64,000 nt of DNA. Origin: an uncultured Scytonema sp. Its GTDB lineage: Bacteria; Cyanobacteriota; Cyanobacteriia; Cyanobacteriales; Nostocaceae. The notes beneath the pieces were generated by a model. That model did no database searches, was not told the DNA's origin, and saw only the letters and a program-made list of their open reading frames with translations. The first letter of the stretch is position 1. The number at the start of each line of letters is the position of its first letter. Positions 1 through 7,875 of the stretch are shown here, in pieces. The stretch covers positions 24,813-88,812 of the forward strand of contig CALMVQ010000132.1 of NCBI GenBank assembly GCA_937873135.1, written 5' to 3'. The position numbers and the translations under genes are program-made.

Positions 1-424
1 GACGTAAAATAATTCTTAACCGACTGGAAATTGCCATAAAGGCATAGGCTTTTAAGCTAGAGGATTTTCCTGGATCGAAGTCAATGAGGATTGCTTCGAC
101 TTCTGCATTTGCCATTTGGAAATAATCAGCCATACCATATTGACTGTTCGCAAATTTGGTAACTGTTTTTTGTGCACTCCAATAACATGCTTCTTGTAAA
201 TAAGCCAAAAGATGCATTTTGGCAAGATTACTGGATTGCGATCGCTCCTGCTTATACCAATATAGTGCCCAAAAGTTTTCTGCGTTAGCAACTTCTGGTG
301 AGCGCTCCAAGCAATTTTGGATACTTCGACGCAGTTTGATATCAACCAACCATTTACTGAATCTGTCTCTTTCTAACTGAACGAATGTTGAAAACATCTC
401 CGTAATTTCTCGGCGAGGACGCAT
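1..424 (-). CDS. Sigma-70 family RNA polymerase sigma factor, N-terminal part (runs off left edge)
   Basis: The complement of 1-424 is one open frame of 141 codons without a stop. It starts with ATG at 424-422 (MRPRREITEMFSTFVQ) and continues past the window edge. The start resembles the N-terminus of a cyanobacterial group 3-like sigma factor as I remember that family: the MRPR start, LRRSIQNCLE, ENFWALYWYK, LAKMHLLAYLQE and CYWSAQKTVTKF blocks occur in the expected order before region 2. Such factors direct RNA polymerase to special promoter sets. Regions 2 and 4, which would confirm the assignment, lie outside the window. No RBS is obvious before the ATG. The family call rests on recalled sequence similarity only. 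Confidence 0.7.
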   Translation of the reverse strand, partial: MRPRREITEMFSTFVQLERDRFSKWLVDIKLRRSIQNCLERSPEVANAENFWALYWYKQERSQSSNLAKMHLLAYLQEACYWSAQKTVTKFANSQYGMADYFQMANAEVEAILIDFDPGKSSSLKAYAFMAISSRLRIILR

Positions 425-906
425 AAGCAATTAAAAATTTAAATTGAGCCGAACTTAAGTAGGATTTAAACCTTGACAAAAATTATTAAATATGTTGTCT
501 ATACTCTCACCACTTCGGATAGTGGGGAGTGCCTTTTAAAACTAACTAAATTCTGTGAGGCACTGCCCACCATACACTTGAATCTGGTCTAATACAACCG
601 TTTGGGTATGTTAAGTTGAGAACACAGACTTTGAAATCCGCACTTGTCTACCCATATTTAACGAATAGCTGCCGTGCCTATGCGTGAGTGCTGGTCAAAC
701 AGTGATAAGTAATGAGTTATGAGAAGGGAATCCCCATAAATAAATTTAGGAGCTTGAAACCCTTTTTGGCAGAGAAAAAATAAATTCTTTCCGTGACTCA
801 TAGCTGCTATCAAGCCTCTGCTTTTCTTCGGTCACCAAATCTATTGGAGACGAAACGAAGAGTCTTGAGAAGTTAATAATTGCCATTGCTCACAGAGAAT
901 GCATAC
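425..906. other. Intergenic region with an inverted repeat
   Basis: No convincing gene was found. An inverted repeat pairs GTGGGGAGTGCC (about 521-532) with GGCACTGCCCAC (about 559-570), separated by an AT-rich loop; it could form an RNA hairpin or be a dispersed element. A TTGACA at about 473 and a TATACT at about 498 are too far apart for a canonical promoter, so none is called. Confidence 0.4.
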
Positions 907-2083
907 TTACTCACAAGCAAATAGTTGAGCTACTTCCGGCTTGGTAACTTTACCCATTGCGTTACGTGGTAACTGATCAAGTATGAGAATCTTAGTTGGG
1001 ATCTTATACACAGCTAATATATCTTTTGCCCAAGTTCTAAGTGCTGACAACGTCAAACTGACTCCTTCAATGAGTACCAATGCCGCACAAACACGTTGGC
1101 CCCACTCAGGATCTGCAACACCAACAACTGTACATTCCTGAATATCCACATGCATAAGCAGCACGGACTCAATTTCTAAAGCTGATACCACTGATGCTCT
1201 TCCACTTTTCAAGAACCTGGACGGGTAAAGCTGCCGAACCTGAAACCATCAAACGCAATTTGGCACAAGCATTTGACATGACATGTTGCAAATCACTTTC
1301 AGCAGCCTCCCAAGTTGTAATTAGCTTAGTATAGATTGTTGGTACCGCCATAAACAAACTCAACTCACTTTCGATTATGCGTGTCCAAACTACTTGTGCA
1401 TCGAACTTAGTGAGCATCTCACACCTAGCACCAGCCCATAGAGCACAACTGAGCACATTAATAATCCCATGAATATGATGGAGCGGCAGGACATGCAGAA
1501 TCTGATCTTCTGATGTCCATTCCCAGGCTGAAACTAAACTCGTGATTTGAGCTTGAATATTTTGATGGGTTGTCACTACACCTTTAGGTTTGCTCGTTGT
1601 ACCACTTGTGTAAAGGATCATTGCAGGTCGATCAATGCTAACCACAGGTAGATTATCAACTCTTGCATCGAACATTTCTGTGGTCAGGATAAATCTTATA
1701 TCCTTACTTTGGGCTACCGGACGTAGTATTGTCTCAAAATTCGGATGGGTGATGATGATCGTTGCTCCCGAATCTGCAATCACATATTCCAACTCTCTAA
1801 GTGGATGTGACACACACAGAGGAACTACTATGCCACCGGCACGCCAAACACCCCATTGGGTTGCCACATACTCAAATCCTGGAGGTATAAGAAAGGCAAC
1901 TCGCTGCTGTTGTAAATCGTTTACATCGTCCAGTATGTAAGTGGCAACCTGACTAGAGGCATGGAGTAAATACTGATAAGTAAAAATGCCTTCAGTCGTA
2001 ATGATAGCCGTTTTGTCTCCATATTCTCTTGCTCGGGCAAACAGTGGAATCTCCAAGGTAGTCCTCCAACAAAGAAACGGCAC
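907..2083 (-). pseudogene. MatB-like acyl/malonyl-CoA synthetase, internal deletion plus frameshift
   Basis: Two minus-strand frames hold the ends of one ANL-superfamily ligase that would make acyl-CoA (probably malonyl-CoA) from acid, ATP and CoA. The upstream frame (2083 to about 1205) has the adenylation core: LYTSGTTSKPKGVV (P-loop), LPLHHIHG, and FMAVPTIYTKL, ending near SGSAALPVQVLEKW. The downstream frame (1212-907) has the C-terminal lid: VSALEIE, ECTVVGVADPEWGQRV, and the catalytic-lysine region LPRNAMGKVTK. The roughly 130-150 residues between them (YGMTE and GW.CTGD motifs) are gone and the reading frame shifts at the join. Intact family members are about 500 residues long. No functional product is expected. 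Calling it malonyl-specific is inference from similarity to cyanobacterial MatB-like ligases. Confidence 0.8.
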
Positions 2084-2338
2084 TTAGCAGCAATCTTAAT
2101 CCGAACAGACTTTTTTGGAAAATTTTTTTGGTAGGAGAGCTTCTGACTTCCATGAACTGGTGTTCAAAACCGAAGAATGAAAGAAAATTTTCAAAGTGTG
2201 ATCCGCGCCAGAGCGATGTTCAAGTAGTGCGAGCAAAAAAGTATCAGTAAATTAGGAAGCGGGTGAAGATTTTGAGGATTATCTCAAAACTCAACGATAA
2301 AATTAGATATGAATTGAAAGTCAAAAATTTTTGTGACA

Positions 2339-2593
2339 ATGACTCATCAATATTCGGTTGAGCAATTACCAAAACAATTAGAGCGTATTATTCAGGAACT
2401 GGAGAAGGGCGGTTCTGCACAGATTACCCGTCAGGGAGAGCAGGTAGCGGTAATTCTCTGTGCGACTGAATATGATCGCCTACTGCATGAGAAGTTGGGT
2501 TTTGGAAAGGCGCTAGAACAATTCCGCCAAGAATACAACGTTGTAGAAGCTGATATCAATCAGTCGCGAGATTTTTCTAAATATTCGCGATAA
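2339..2593 (+). CDS. Phd/YefM-family antitoxin, orphan, with frameshifted C-terminus
   Basis: An 84-residue protein starts at ATG 2339 (an in-frame GTG lies two codons upstream). It has the Phd/YefM fold pattern: YSVEQLPKQLERIIQELEKG, QITRQGEQVAVIL and EYDRLL. Such antitoxins bind their operator through the N-terminal half and neutralise a PIN- or RelE-type toxin through the C-terminal tail. The tail DFSKYSR then stop looks wrong: shifting by one base at about 2579 gives NIRDNSPGRE, the usual conserved ending of this family, open to 2636. No toxin gene follows; the next 460 bases are repeats. It is probably a decaying half of a lost toxin-antitoxin pair, although the DNA-binding half is intact. 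Confidence 0.72.
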   Translation: MTHQYSVEQLPKQLERIIQELEKGGSAQITRQGEQVAVILCATEYDRLLHEKLGFGKALEQFRQEYNVVEADINQSRDFSKYSR

Positions 2594-3056
2594 TTCGCCA
2601 GGAAGAGAGGGTCTTACTCCCCTTAAGTACTATTAGCACCTAATACTAACTTACCAAAATTCAGACAATAGACTATTACTATTAGGCGGAATTAAAAATG
2701 ACTTCAGGAAAAATTAAATAAGCTTGGATTGTAGGCTTAAGAGCAATTCCGTAGACGCGCAGCGGTGAGACAGCGCTGTAGGAGGGTTAGCCCGACCTAG
2801 GCGACTGCGTTAGCGCAGCGTTAGCGAGTCCTCGAGCGTCATCCGAAGGGCTTCCCGCAGGGTATAGTAGCTTTATTTCCGCGCCTGGTGTACTAGTACA
2901 ACAAGGCAAAAGTAAAAAGTAAAAAGTAAAAAGAAAGAACCTTATTTTGTAAGGGTTTTAACTATTTCAGATGGGTGGTTTATTTCCGCCGTACTGTACT
3001 AGTAAGTTCTTAATTTGCAATTCCTCAAACGCAAAATTCATATTTTAGAAATTCTT
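2594..3056. repeat. Intergenic block of short dispersed repeats
   Basis: No gene was found. Positions about 2740-2866 are a chain of GC-rich units of the cyanobacterial short dispersed repeat type (for example GCGTTAGCGCAGCGTTAGCG, then GAAGGGCTTCCCGCAGGGTA). Positions about 2905-2933 hold an AAAAAGT heptamer repeated about four times, a short tandem repeat typical of heterocystous cyanobacteria. Confidence 0.6.
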
Positions 3057-3206
3057 CTAAATATCATTTAAATGTTGCTGGTGTACTTCTGGTGAGTTTG
3101 AAACAACACTGCCTTTCACTTGAGGGAGTATAGACAAAGTCAATACGGTAGCTACAAAGAAGCTTGTAATGACAGGAATAATTTCAACGGCTCTTTTCAT
3201 TTTCAT
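3057..3206 (-). CDS. Small 49-residue peptide with an N-terminal hydrophobic segment
   Basis: The frame starts at ATG 3206-3204, preceded by a good Shine-Dalgarno (GAGG about 8 bases upstream), and ends at TAG 3059-3057. The peptide begins MKMKR, followed by a hydrophobic stretch (about residues 7-28, IIPVITSFFVATVLTLSIL), then a polar tail ending HLNDI. This looks like a small exported or membrane-anchored peptide. I do not recognise the family. The neighbours are an antitoxin gene and a MITE, so context says little. The RBS and basic-then-hydrophobic layout favour a real gene, but its size leaves doubt. Confidence 0.42.
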   Translation of the reverse strand: MKMKRAVEIIPVITSFFVATVLTLSILPQVKGSVVSNSPEVHQQHLNDI

Positions 3207-3873
3207 TTCTTTAACCTCAATAATCAGTAATAATTAGTTATACAAAGCGTGTAAAGGGAATTCGCAATTTATTTGTCCATAGAGAGAAAATATATCTTCA
3301 ATAGACGAATCGAACGTTGAAACACCCTGTCTCCAGGCTCATTGTTAGGAGATCAACTTACGCATGCGCGATGCCGTTGGCGTTCGCGCAGCGTGTCGCA
3401 GACAAGCCTCTCGTTCGCGCAGCTTCTCCGACAGGAGAAGAGAAGGCAACGGCTTAAGCCGTATCGCATCTCCCCACAAATTAACCGTTTCCACAATTAA
3501 GACTGCCCTACTTGTCAAACGGTTCAATCGAATTGCTAAATTTTTTAGGCAGGAGTAGGGGCAGGTTTTGCCGATTAACTTATCGGCTTTAAAATCAATC
3601 TGTAAAACCTGCCCCTACAGGAGTCACTCTACTTGTTAAAGTGCTTTTCTTTACGTTATAATCTTTACCGAACATTTTGTCTTGTCAGAAACGTTACGCG
3701 AATGGCAAACGTGAAATCGCTTCTCTATCCCTATAAATTAGAGTTCGTGATCGCCGCAAACGCTCCCTACGGCAGTATTGACATTTGTCAGTGCTGAAAA
3801 GTATAATATTTTTATTATACTTTTAATACCTCAGTATTGTATCGTAATTTTTTTCAAAAATCAAATAGGAGAT
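3207..3873. repeat. Intergenic region with dispersed repeats
   Basis: No protein gene is supported. Positions about 3364-3475 are an imperfect inverted repeat of GC-rich units (GATGCCGTTGGC at the left, GCAACGGC and GTATCGCATC at the right). A MITE at 3556-3617 is listed separately. Open frames here on both strands come from repeat sequence and have no coding character. Confidence 0.55.
3556..3617. mobile_element. 62-bp MITE with 14-bp inverted repeats and target duplication
   Basis: The left end TAGGGGCAGGTTTT (3556-3569) is the exact reverse complement of the right end AAAACCTGCCCCTA (3604-3617). The sequence CAGGAG occurs directly on both sides (3550-3555 and 3618-3623), as expected for a target-site duplication. 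An internal hairpin (GCCGAT...ATCGGC) lies at about 3570-3587. It is too short to encode a transposase and must have been moved in trans. If the TA at each end belongs to the target, the source could be an IS630/Tc1-type element; that part is inference. Confidence 0.75.
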
Positions 3874-4872
3874 CTATATATAACTCCCTAATACCGTCTG
3901 CTGTCTCCTCAATTGATAAGCAAGTGCCACCCATTCGTGCGCTCGCTCGCAATCGATGGCTTCAAATCCGACTGCTCTGAGGGCTGTGTCTACTGCATCC
4001 TCATAATCAGCGGTAAAACCTGCTAAAATCAGAAGTCCACCAGATGTATCATCATGACATAGAGCTTGGCGAAAGTCAGAGGCGAGGGCAATATGTACTC
4101 GTGCTAGGATATTGCAAACAATGAGGTCAAATCTCTTTGTCGCGTCGATGCTGGGTACATTGTCGATATCCATATTCATCCAATGCCCCAGGTTACTGCC
4201 ATGCCCCAGGCTTCCTTTCATCACAGTTACCTGTTCGGTTACCCCATTACGATGTACTGCATCCTGTGTTGAAACTACGGCAACGCTGTCGTTATCTACC
4301 GCTAAAACGGATGCCCCAAGCTTCGCCATTGCAATACTCAGAATCCCCGAACCCGATCCGAGATCGAGAACGTTCATTGCAGGAACAACATAGCGTTCGA
4401 GCAATTTGAGGCAAAGAATTGTTGCTGGATGCAAACCACTGCCAAAGGCAAGAGTTGTCTTGAGTCTGATAACGACATCATCATCTGCCTCAGATTCATA
4501 GGGTAGCTCGTTCGTTAGCACCACAAACCGTTTACCAATTCGATGAACTAAGGGGTTTTTTCCTCCCACTTGTGTAGTCTCATCAACTACAGCCATCACA
4601 GGAGCATCGCATAATCCTGTACGTTGTAAAGGCGAGAGCAAATTCACAATTTTGTCTATGTGTGCATTTGTGTAAACATCCTGGGCTAGATACAAACTCA
4701 TAGTGAACGCCCATTGCGGTTGTTCTAAATCTTGAGCTACCGATGTGCTTGAATCAGAACCAGTATATTTCGCGATGTGAACATCACCCGTGTAATTAAT
4801 TTCATTGAGTAGAGAACATACCCAATCAACCGCTTCGACTGTTGTATTAAGGCTCAATTCCATCCACACCAT
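3874..4872 (-). CDS. prmA: Ribosomal protein L11 methyltransferase
   Basis: A 332-residue PrmA-type, SAM-dependent methyltransferase that trimethylates ribosomal protein L11 in the cytoplasm. The N-terminal substrate-recognition domain (about 1-125) includes VEAVDWVCSLLNE. The catalytic domain has FGSGLHPAT, the SAM loop VLDLGSGSGILSIAMAKLG (about 165-183), the acidic motif AVDND, and the substrate-site DLIVCNILARVH. The start at 4872 is supported by an AGAAGGA sequence about 7 bases upstream; the in-frame ATG three codons in is an alternative. It is slightly longer than the usual 290-300 residues because of a loop between the SAM motifs (about 225-250). It is transcribed away from the WD40 fragment with no clear operon partner. 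Confidence 0.85.
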   Translation of the reverse strand: MVWMELSLNTTVEAVDWVCSLLNEINYTGDVHIAKYTGSDSSTSVAQDLEQPQWAFTMSLYLAQDVYTNAHIDKIVNLLSPLQRTGLCDAPVMAVVDETTQVGGKNPLVHRIGKRFVVLTNELPYESEADDDVVIRLKTTLAFGSGLHPATILCLKLLERYVVPAMNVLDLGSGSGILSIAMAKLGASVLAVDNDSVAVVSTQDAVHRNGVTEQVTVMKGSLGHGSNLGHWMNMDIDNVPSIDATKRFDLIVCNILARVHIALASDFRQALCHDDTSGGLLILAGFTADYEDAVDTALRAVGFEAIDCERAHEWVALAYQLRRQQTVLGSYI

Positions 4873-5005
4873 CTTTTATTCCTTCTGCACAGCTTTTAGA
4901 GCAATCTTACTTGCTCCCGCGATCGCTCATATCATGTCCAGCCAGTTTTGAAAAGCGCAAACGTTGCCAAGCATAGCGAATATGTTAATTTTTGTCAAAG
5001 TATTG

Positions 5006-5542
5006 CTATTTTCTGATAGAACCGCATACCTTTAAAGTCTTATGAGCTTCAGGATGAGTGACAAAATAATCTTGGAGCCATTGACATCCTTGCGTTAATA
5101 AGTCATTTAGATTCAAACTCCATAAAATCACTCTCCCATCCTTACTCGCAGAAGCAAGAATACCATCGGGGCTGAAACTTAAGTTTGTAATTGCATCACC
5201 ATGTCCATTAAGAGTTGTTATCGGAGTTCCATCTGGTTTCCAAAGTTTGATAGTTCCGTCATCACTACCAGAAGCAATAATTTTGCTGTTGGGGGTAAAA
5301 CTGATACTATTAATACCCTTTTTATGACCAGTAAGGGTAGCAAGTAGAGTTCCATCCGGTTTCCAAAGTTTGATAGTTCCGTCATCACTACCAGAAGCAA
5401 TAATTTTGCTGTTGGGGGTAAAACTGATACTATTAATACCCTTTTTATGACCAGTAAGGGTAGCAAGTAGAGTTCCATCCGGTTTCCAAAGTTTGATAGT
5501 TCCGTCATCACTACCAGAAGCAATAATTTCGTATCGGCTCAA
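5006..5542 (-). pseudogene. WD40-repeat protein, C-terminal fragment cut by an IS end
   Basis: This is the last part of a WD40 beta-propeller protein. Two perfect 41-residue repeats (SGSDDGTIKLWKPDGT...GHKKGINSISFTPNSK) are followed by a third divergent blade and the common cyanobacterial WD40 ending NLNDLLTQGCQWLQDYFVTHPEA. The DNA repeat period is 123 bases. The frame has no genuine start: homology stops at about 5530, exactly where an IS-end-like sequence (GTATCGGCTCAATAA on the plus strand) begins. The full protein, probably several hundred residues with an N-terminal effector or NTPase domain, has been lost. Confidence 0.75.
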
Positions 5543-5833
5543 TAAGTCGGGGTAGTGGTAACGCTCTCGCGGGGGAGCGCCCTTGAAAATACCCGAAGAT
5601 AAATTAATCGGTAAAGCCCAGATATGAAATGAAAATCGACCGATGTCGGTTGAGGAATATCCACGCAGTGCGATCGTTAACCAATGTCAATCCATGTAGG
5701 TTGAGGAATATCTACGCAGTGCGATCGTTAACCAATGTCAATCCATGTAGGTTGAGGAATATCTACGCAGTGCGATCGTTAACCAATGTCAATCCATGTA
5801 GGTTGAGGGTATCGGCTCAATAAATTGGGGTAG
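5531..5833. repeat. Direct repeat of an IS-terminus-like sequence
   Basis: GTATCGGCTCAATAA, followed after two variable positions by GGGGTAG, occurs at 5531-5555 and again at 5809-5833. The second copy lies just upstream of the IS66-like transposase start (5887) and is probably its left end. The first copy abuts the truncated WD40 gene. Two copies of one end suggest nested insertions, or a deletion between insertions. Confidence 0.5.
5645..5808 (+). repeat. 51-bp tandem repeat, three copies plus partial
   Basis: Units begin at 5645, 5696 and 5747 (GTAGGTTGAGGAATATCTAC), with a partial fourth at 5798. The period is exactly 51 bases and the copies are nearly identical; each contains GCGATCG. 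Because 51 is a multiple of three, a frame stays open across the array, but no start context or codon pattern suggests a protein. There are no unique spacers, so this is a minisatellite and not a CRISPR array. Confidence 0.8.
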
Positions 5834-6842
5834 CAGAGAAAAATTAAAAGGTTCGCAAGATACAAAAACGTCATAAAATCTAACACATGACGCAAAAACT
5901 TCTTGAGTGTGAAAAGTCAGTAGAAGAATTGCTGCAAGCCATCGAGCCTTCAGGTATTGCAGACGAATCAATGCGTCGCACCGTAGAGATATTATTGAAC
6001 CTGGTAGAGGAATTAAATTCAAAAATCAAAGGGCTTGAGTCAGAAAATCAAAGATTACGGGATGAAAACAACCGCCTGAAGGGAGAACTTGGTCAGCCAA
6101 ACATAAAAGCCAAAAACTTGAAAGGCTCAGACGACAACCACTCATCAGAGAAAGAACGACAAACTTCAAAAAAGCACACCAAGAGGAGCAAAAATCAAAG
6201 CATCAAAATAGACCGAGAAGAAGTAATCGAGTATCCCTTAGAATTGCTGCCAGCAGATGCACAATTTAAGGGCTATGAAGAAGTAATAGTTCAAGACATC
6301 ATACTGACAACCGACAACGTACTATTCCGGAAAAAGAAATACTACTCGCCATCAGAGGGAAAAACCTATTTGGCAGAACTACCCCGTGGTTACGAAGGAG
6401 AATTTGGTCCGGGAATAAAAACCTTGGTGATCAGCTTGTACTATGGAGGCAACATGACCCAAGGTAAGTTATTAGAGTTTTTAGAGGATATTGGGATCTC
6501 AATGTCGGCGGGTTATTTGTCTAATCTGTTGATCAAAAACCACAAAAATTTTGAAAGTGAGAAAAGTGAAATCTACGAATCAGGTCTAGCTAGCAGTCCC
6601 TGGCAGCACTTTGACCAGACGAGTGCCCGTGTTGGTGGTGTCAACTACACCACCAATGTAGTGTGTAACCCTTTATATACAGTCTACTTCACGACTCCTA
6701 ACAAAGACAGACTCAGCGTACTTAAAGGATTGCAAAATGGACAAGAACTTAAGTTTATCCTCAATCGGCTCACCTTCTCACTGCTCGATACCTTCCAACT
6801 ACCAACTAAATGGAAGAATTTTCTTAAACTCTTGCCCCAAGA

Positions 6843-6866
6843 AACTGTGTAGAATTCTACACAGTT
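6843..6866. repeat. 24-bp perfect palindrome inside the transposase pseudogene
   Basis: Twelve bases AACTGTGTAGAA are followed at once by their reverse complement. The palindrome includes the TAG stop of the interrupted transposase. The surrounding codons keep the family's frame and spacing, so it probably arose by substitutions, not insertion. Confidence 0.7.
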
Positions 6867-6939
6867 GAATACCCTATTCGATAATTATCTGCCCAAGCTG
6901 GGTTCTCAACAACGTACCCGTGTATTGGAAGCAGCAGCG

Positions 6940-6969
6940 AGACGCTCGAGTACTCGCTAACGCTACGCT
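6940..6969 (+). repeat. 30-bp dispersed-repeat insertion in the transposase remnant
   Basis: Relative to the expected protein (EAAA directly followed by IAFYHQQ), ten extra codons are present, rich in GCTCG/CGCTA units like the GC-rich repeats elsewhere in the window. The insertion is a multiple of three but carries a TAA at 6958-6960. Confidence 0.55.
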
Positions 6970-7300
6970 ATCGCTTTTTATCATCAGCAAACAGATTGGC
7001 CAGTAGTGCATACTCTTATAACTGTACGTTCGCTCATTTTGTCAGGGTGAGAGGAATTAATGCCGGACAGGGTAAGGAAACAATAGGATTGTGGATCTTC
7101 AGAAAGTAATAGCCGTGTAATACTTGGAAAAAGCGTTGGGAGACTACTTGTGTGTTACCTGGAATAAGGAAAGCAGGTGTTTCCATGTATTATATGGGTG
7201 TACTTCCTCATAAATATGCCTTTATGTAGTTTTTGTGTATACATTATAAACTTCACCAATTGAGAGTTAAGCTTACGATGTAATACATGGGGGAAGAGTA

Positions 7301-7603
7301 ATGTGGAAGCGGGACATTCAAGGGAAGTTCGCGTTCAAGAACGATGACTATCGTCAAGTGCGCTCAGTCAGATTAACTGATGAAACCTGAAAAACGTTGG
7401 GGATCGCAGCGGAATGCTTAGGTATGAGTAGAGCTGATTATTTGGAACAGGTGATTAGAGGCAGTGCTAGCCCAAGTATTACACGGAAGAGTGACGGGAT
7501 TTCTCCAGATAATATTTGGACTGTTGACAGTACTCATCCTTTGACCAGACAACAGAAGGAGTCGGTGCATCAAGCCTGCTACTACTCGGAAGTTAGGAAT
7601 TAG
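7301..7603 (+). pseudogene. Small DNA-binding-type protein gene with in-frame TGA
   Basis: The reading frame starts at ATG 7301 after a GGGGGAAGAG Shine-Dalgarno and reads MWKRDIQGKFAFKNDDYRQV, then RSVRLTDET. A TGA (7388-7390) is followed in the same frame by KTLGIAAECLGMSRADYLEQVIR. The joined text matches a pattern I recall for small cyanobacterial ribbon-helix-helix-like or HTH-like proteins (VRSLRLTD.TW..LG..A...G.SRADYLE), in which the stop position is normally tryptophan (TGG to TGA). The gene is probably inactivated by one substitution. A product restarting at TTG 7397 would lack the N-terminal third. Confidence 0.55.
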
Positions 7604-7875
7604 CTTTTTTGAGTATGTGCGATCTGCGGATTTCTGAGACTGGAATCATCCCCTCTCTTGCGACTATTATTCGCCAGAAATCTTCTCTTAATCCCCTTGG
7701 TTGGTCGTGGTAATCAGAAGAATTGCCTACCCCGAAGTATTGAGGGGATACCCAAAATATTTCTCCTAATTGTTCAAGTTATTTTTACACAATTCCTTGT
7801 TTTCTAGGGCGCTCATCCCTTCTGAACAGTTACCTAAATTATCCGATTAAATCGCTTGAAAACCTCATTCTTTCG

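Larger units (their letters stand above)
5887..7019 (+). pseudogene. IS66-like transposase, interrupted and truncated
   Basis: The first 321 codons have a leucine-zipper-like N-terminus (LESENQRLRDENNRLKGE), a basic linker, and a transposase core with FGPGIKTLVISLYYGGNMTQGKLLEFLEDIGI and SSPWQHFDQTSARV. A TAG at 6850-6852 ends this frame, but homology resumes in the same frame (NTLFDNYLPKLGSQQRTRVLEAAA). A 30-bp in-frame insertion at about 6940-6969 carries a TAA, then the transposase continues (IAFYHQQTDWPVVHTL) until about 7017, where it stops matching. Intact relatives run to roughly 500 residues or more. The element is dead. The IS66-superfamily placement is from recalled family sequence. 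Confidence 0.72.

Noticed and set aside
473..504. A sigma-70 promoter (TTGACA ... TATACT)
   Set aside because: The spacer is about 19-21 bases, too long for a canonical promoter, and no gene follows on that strand.
3364..3558. Open frames on both strands rich in Arg and Ser
   Set aside because: They are translations of GC-rich dispersed repeats.
5629..5823. A 64-codon open frame through the 51-bp tandem repeat, and the array as a possible CRISPR
   Set aside because: The frame is open only because the repeat is a multiple of three; there are no spacers, leader or cas genes.
7388..7390. TGA read as tryptophan
   Set aside because: Cyanobacteria use TGA as stop; a nonsense mutation is simpler.
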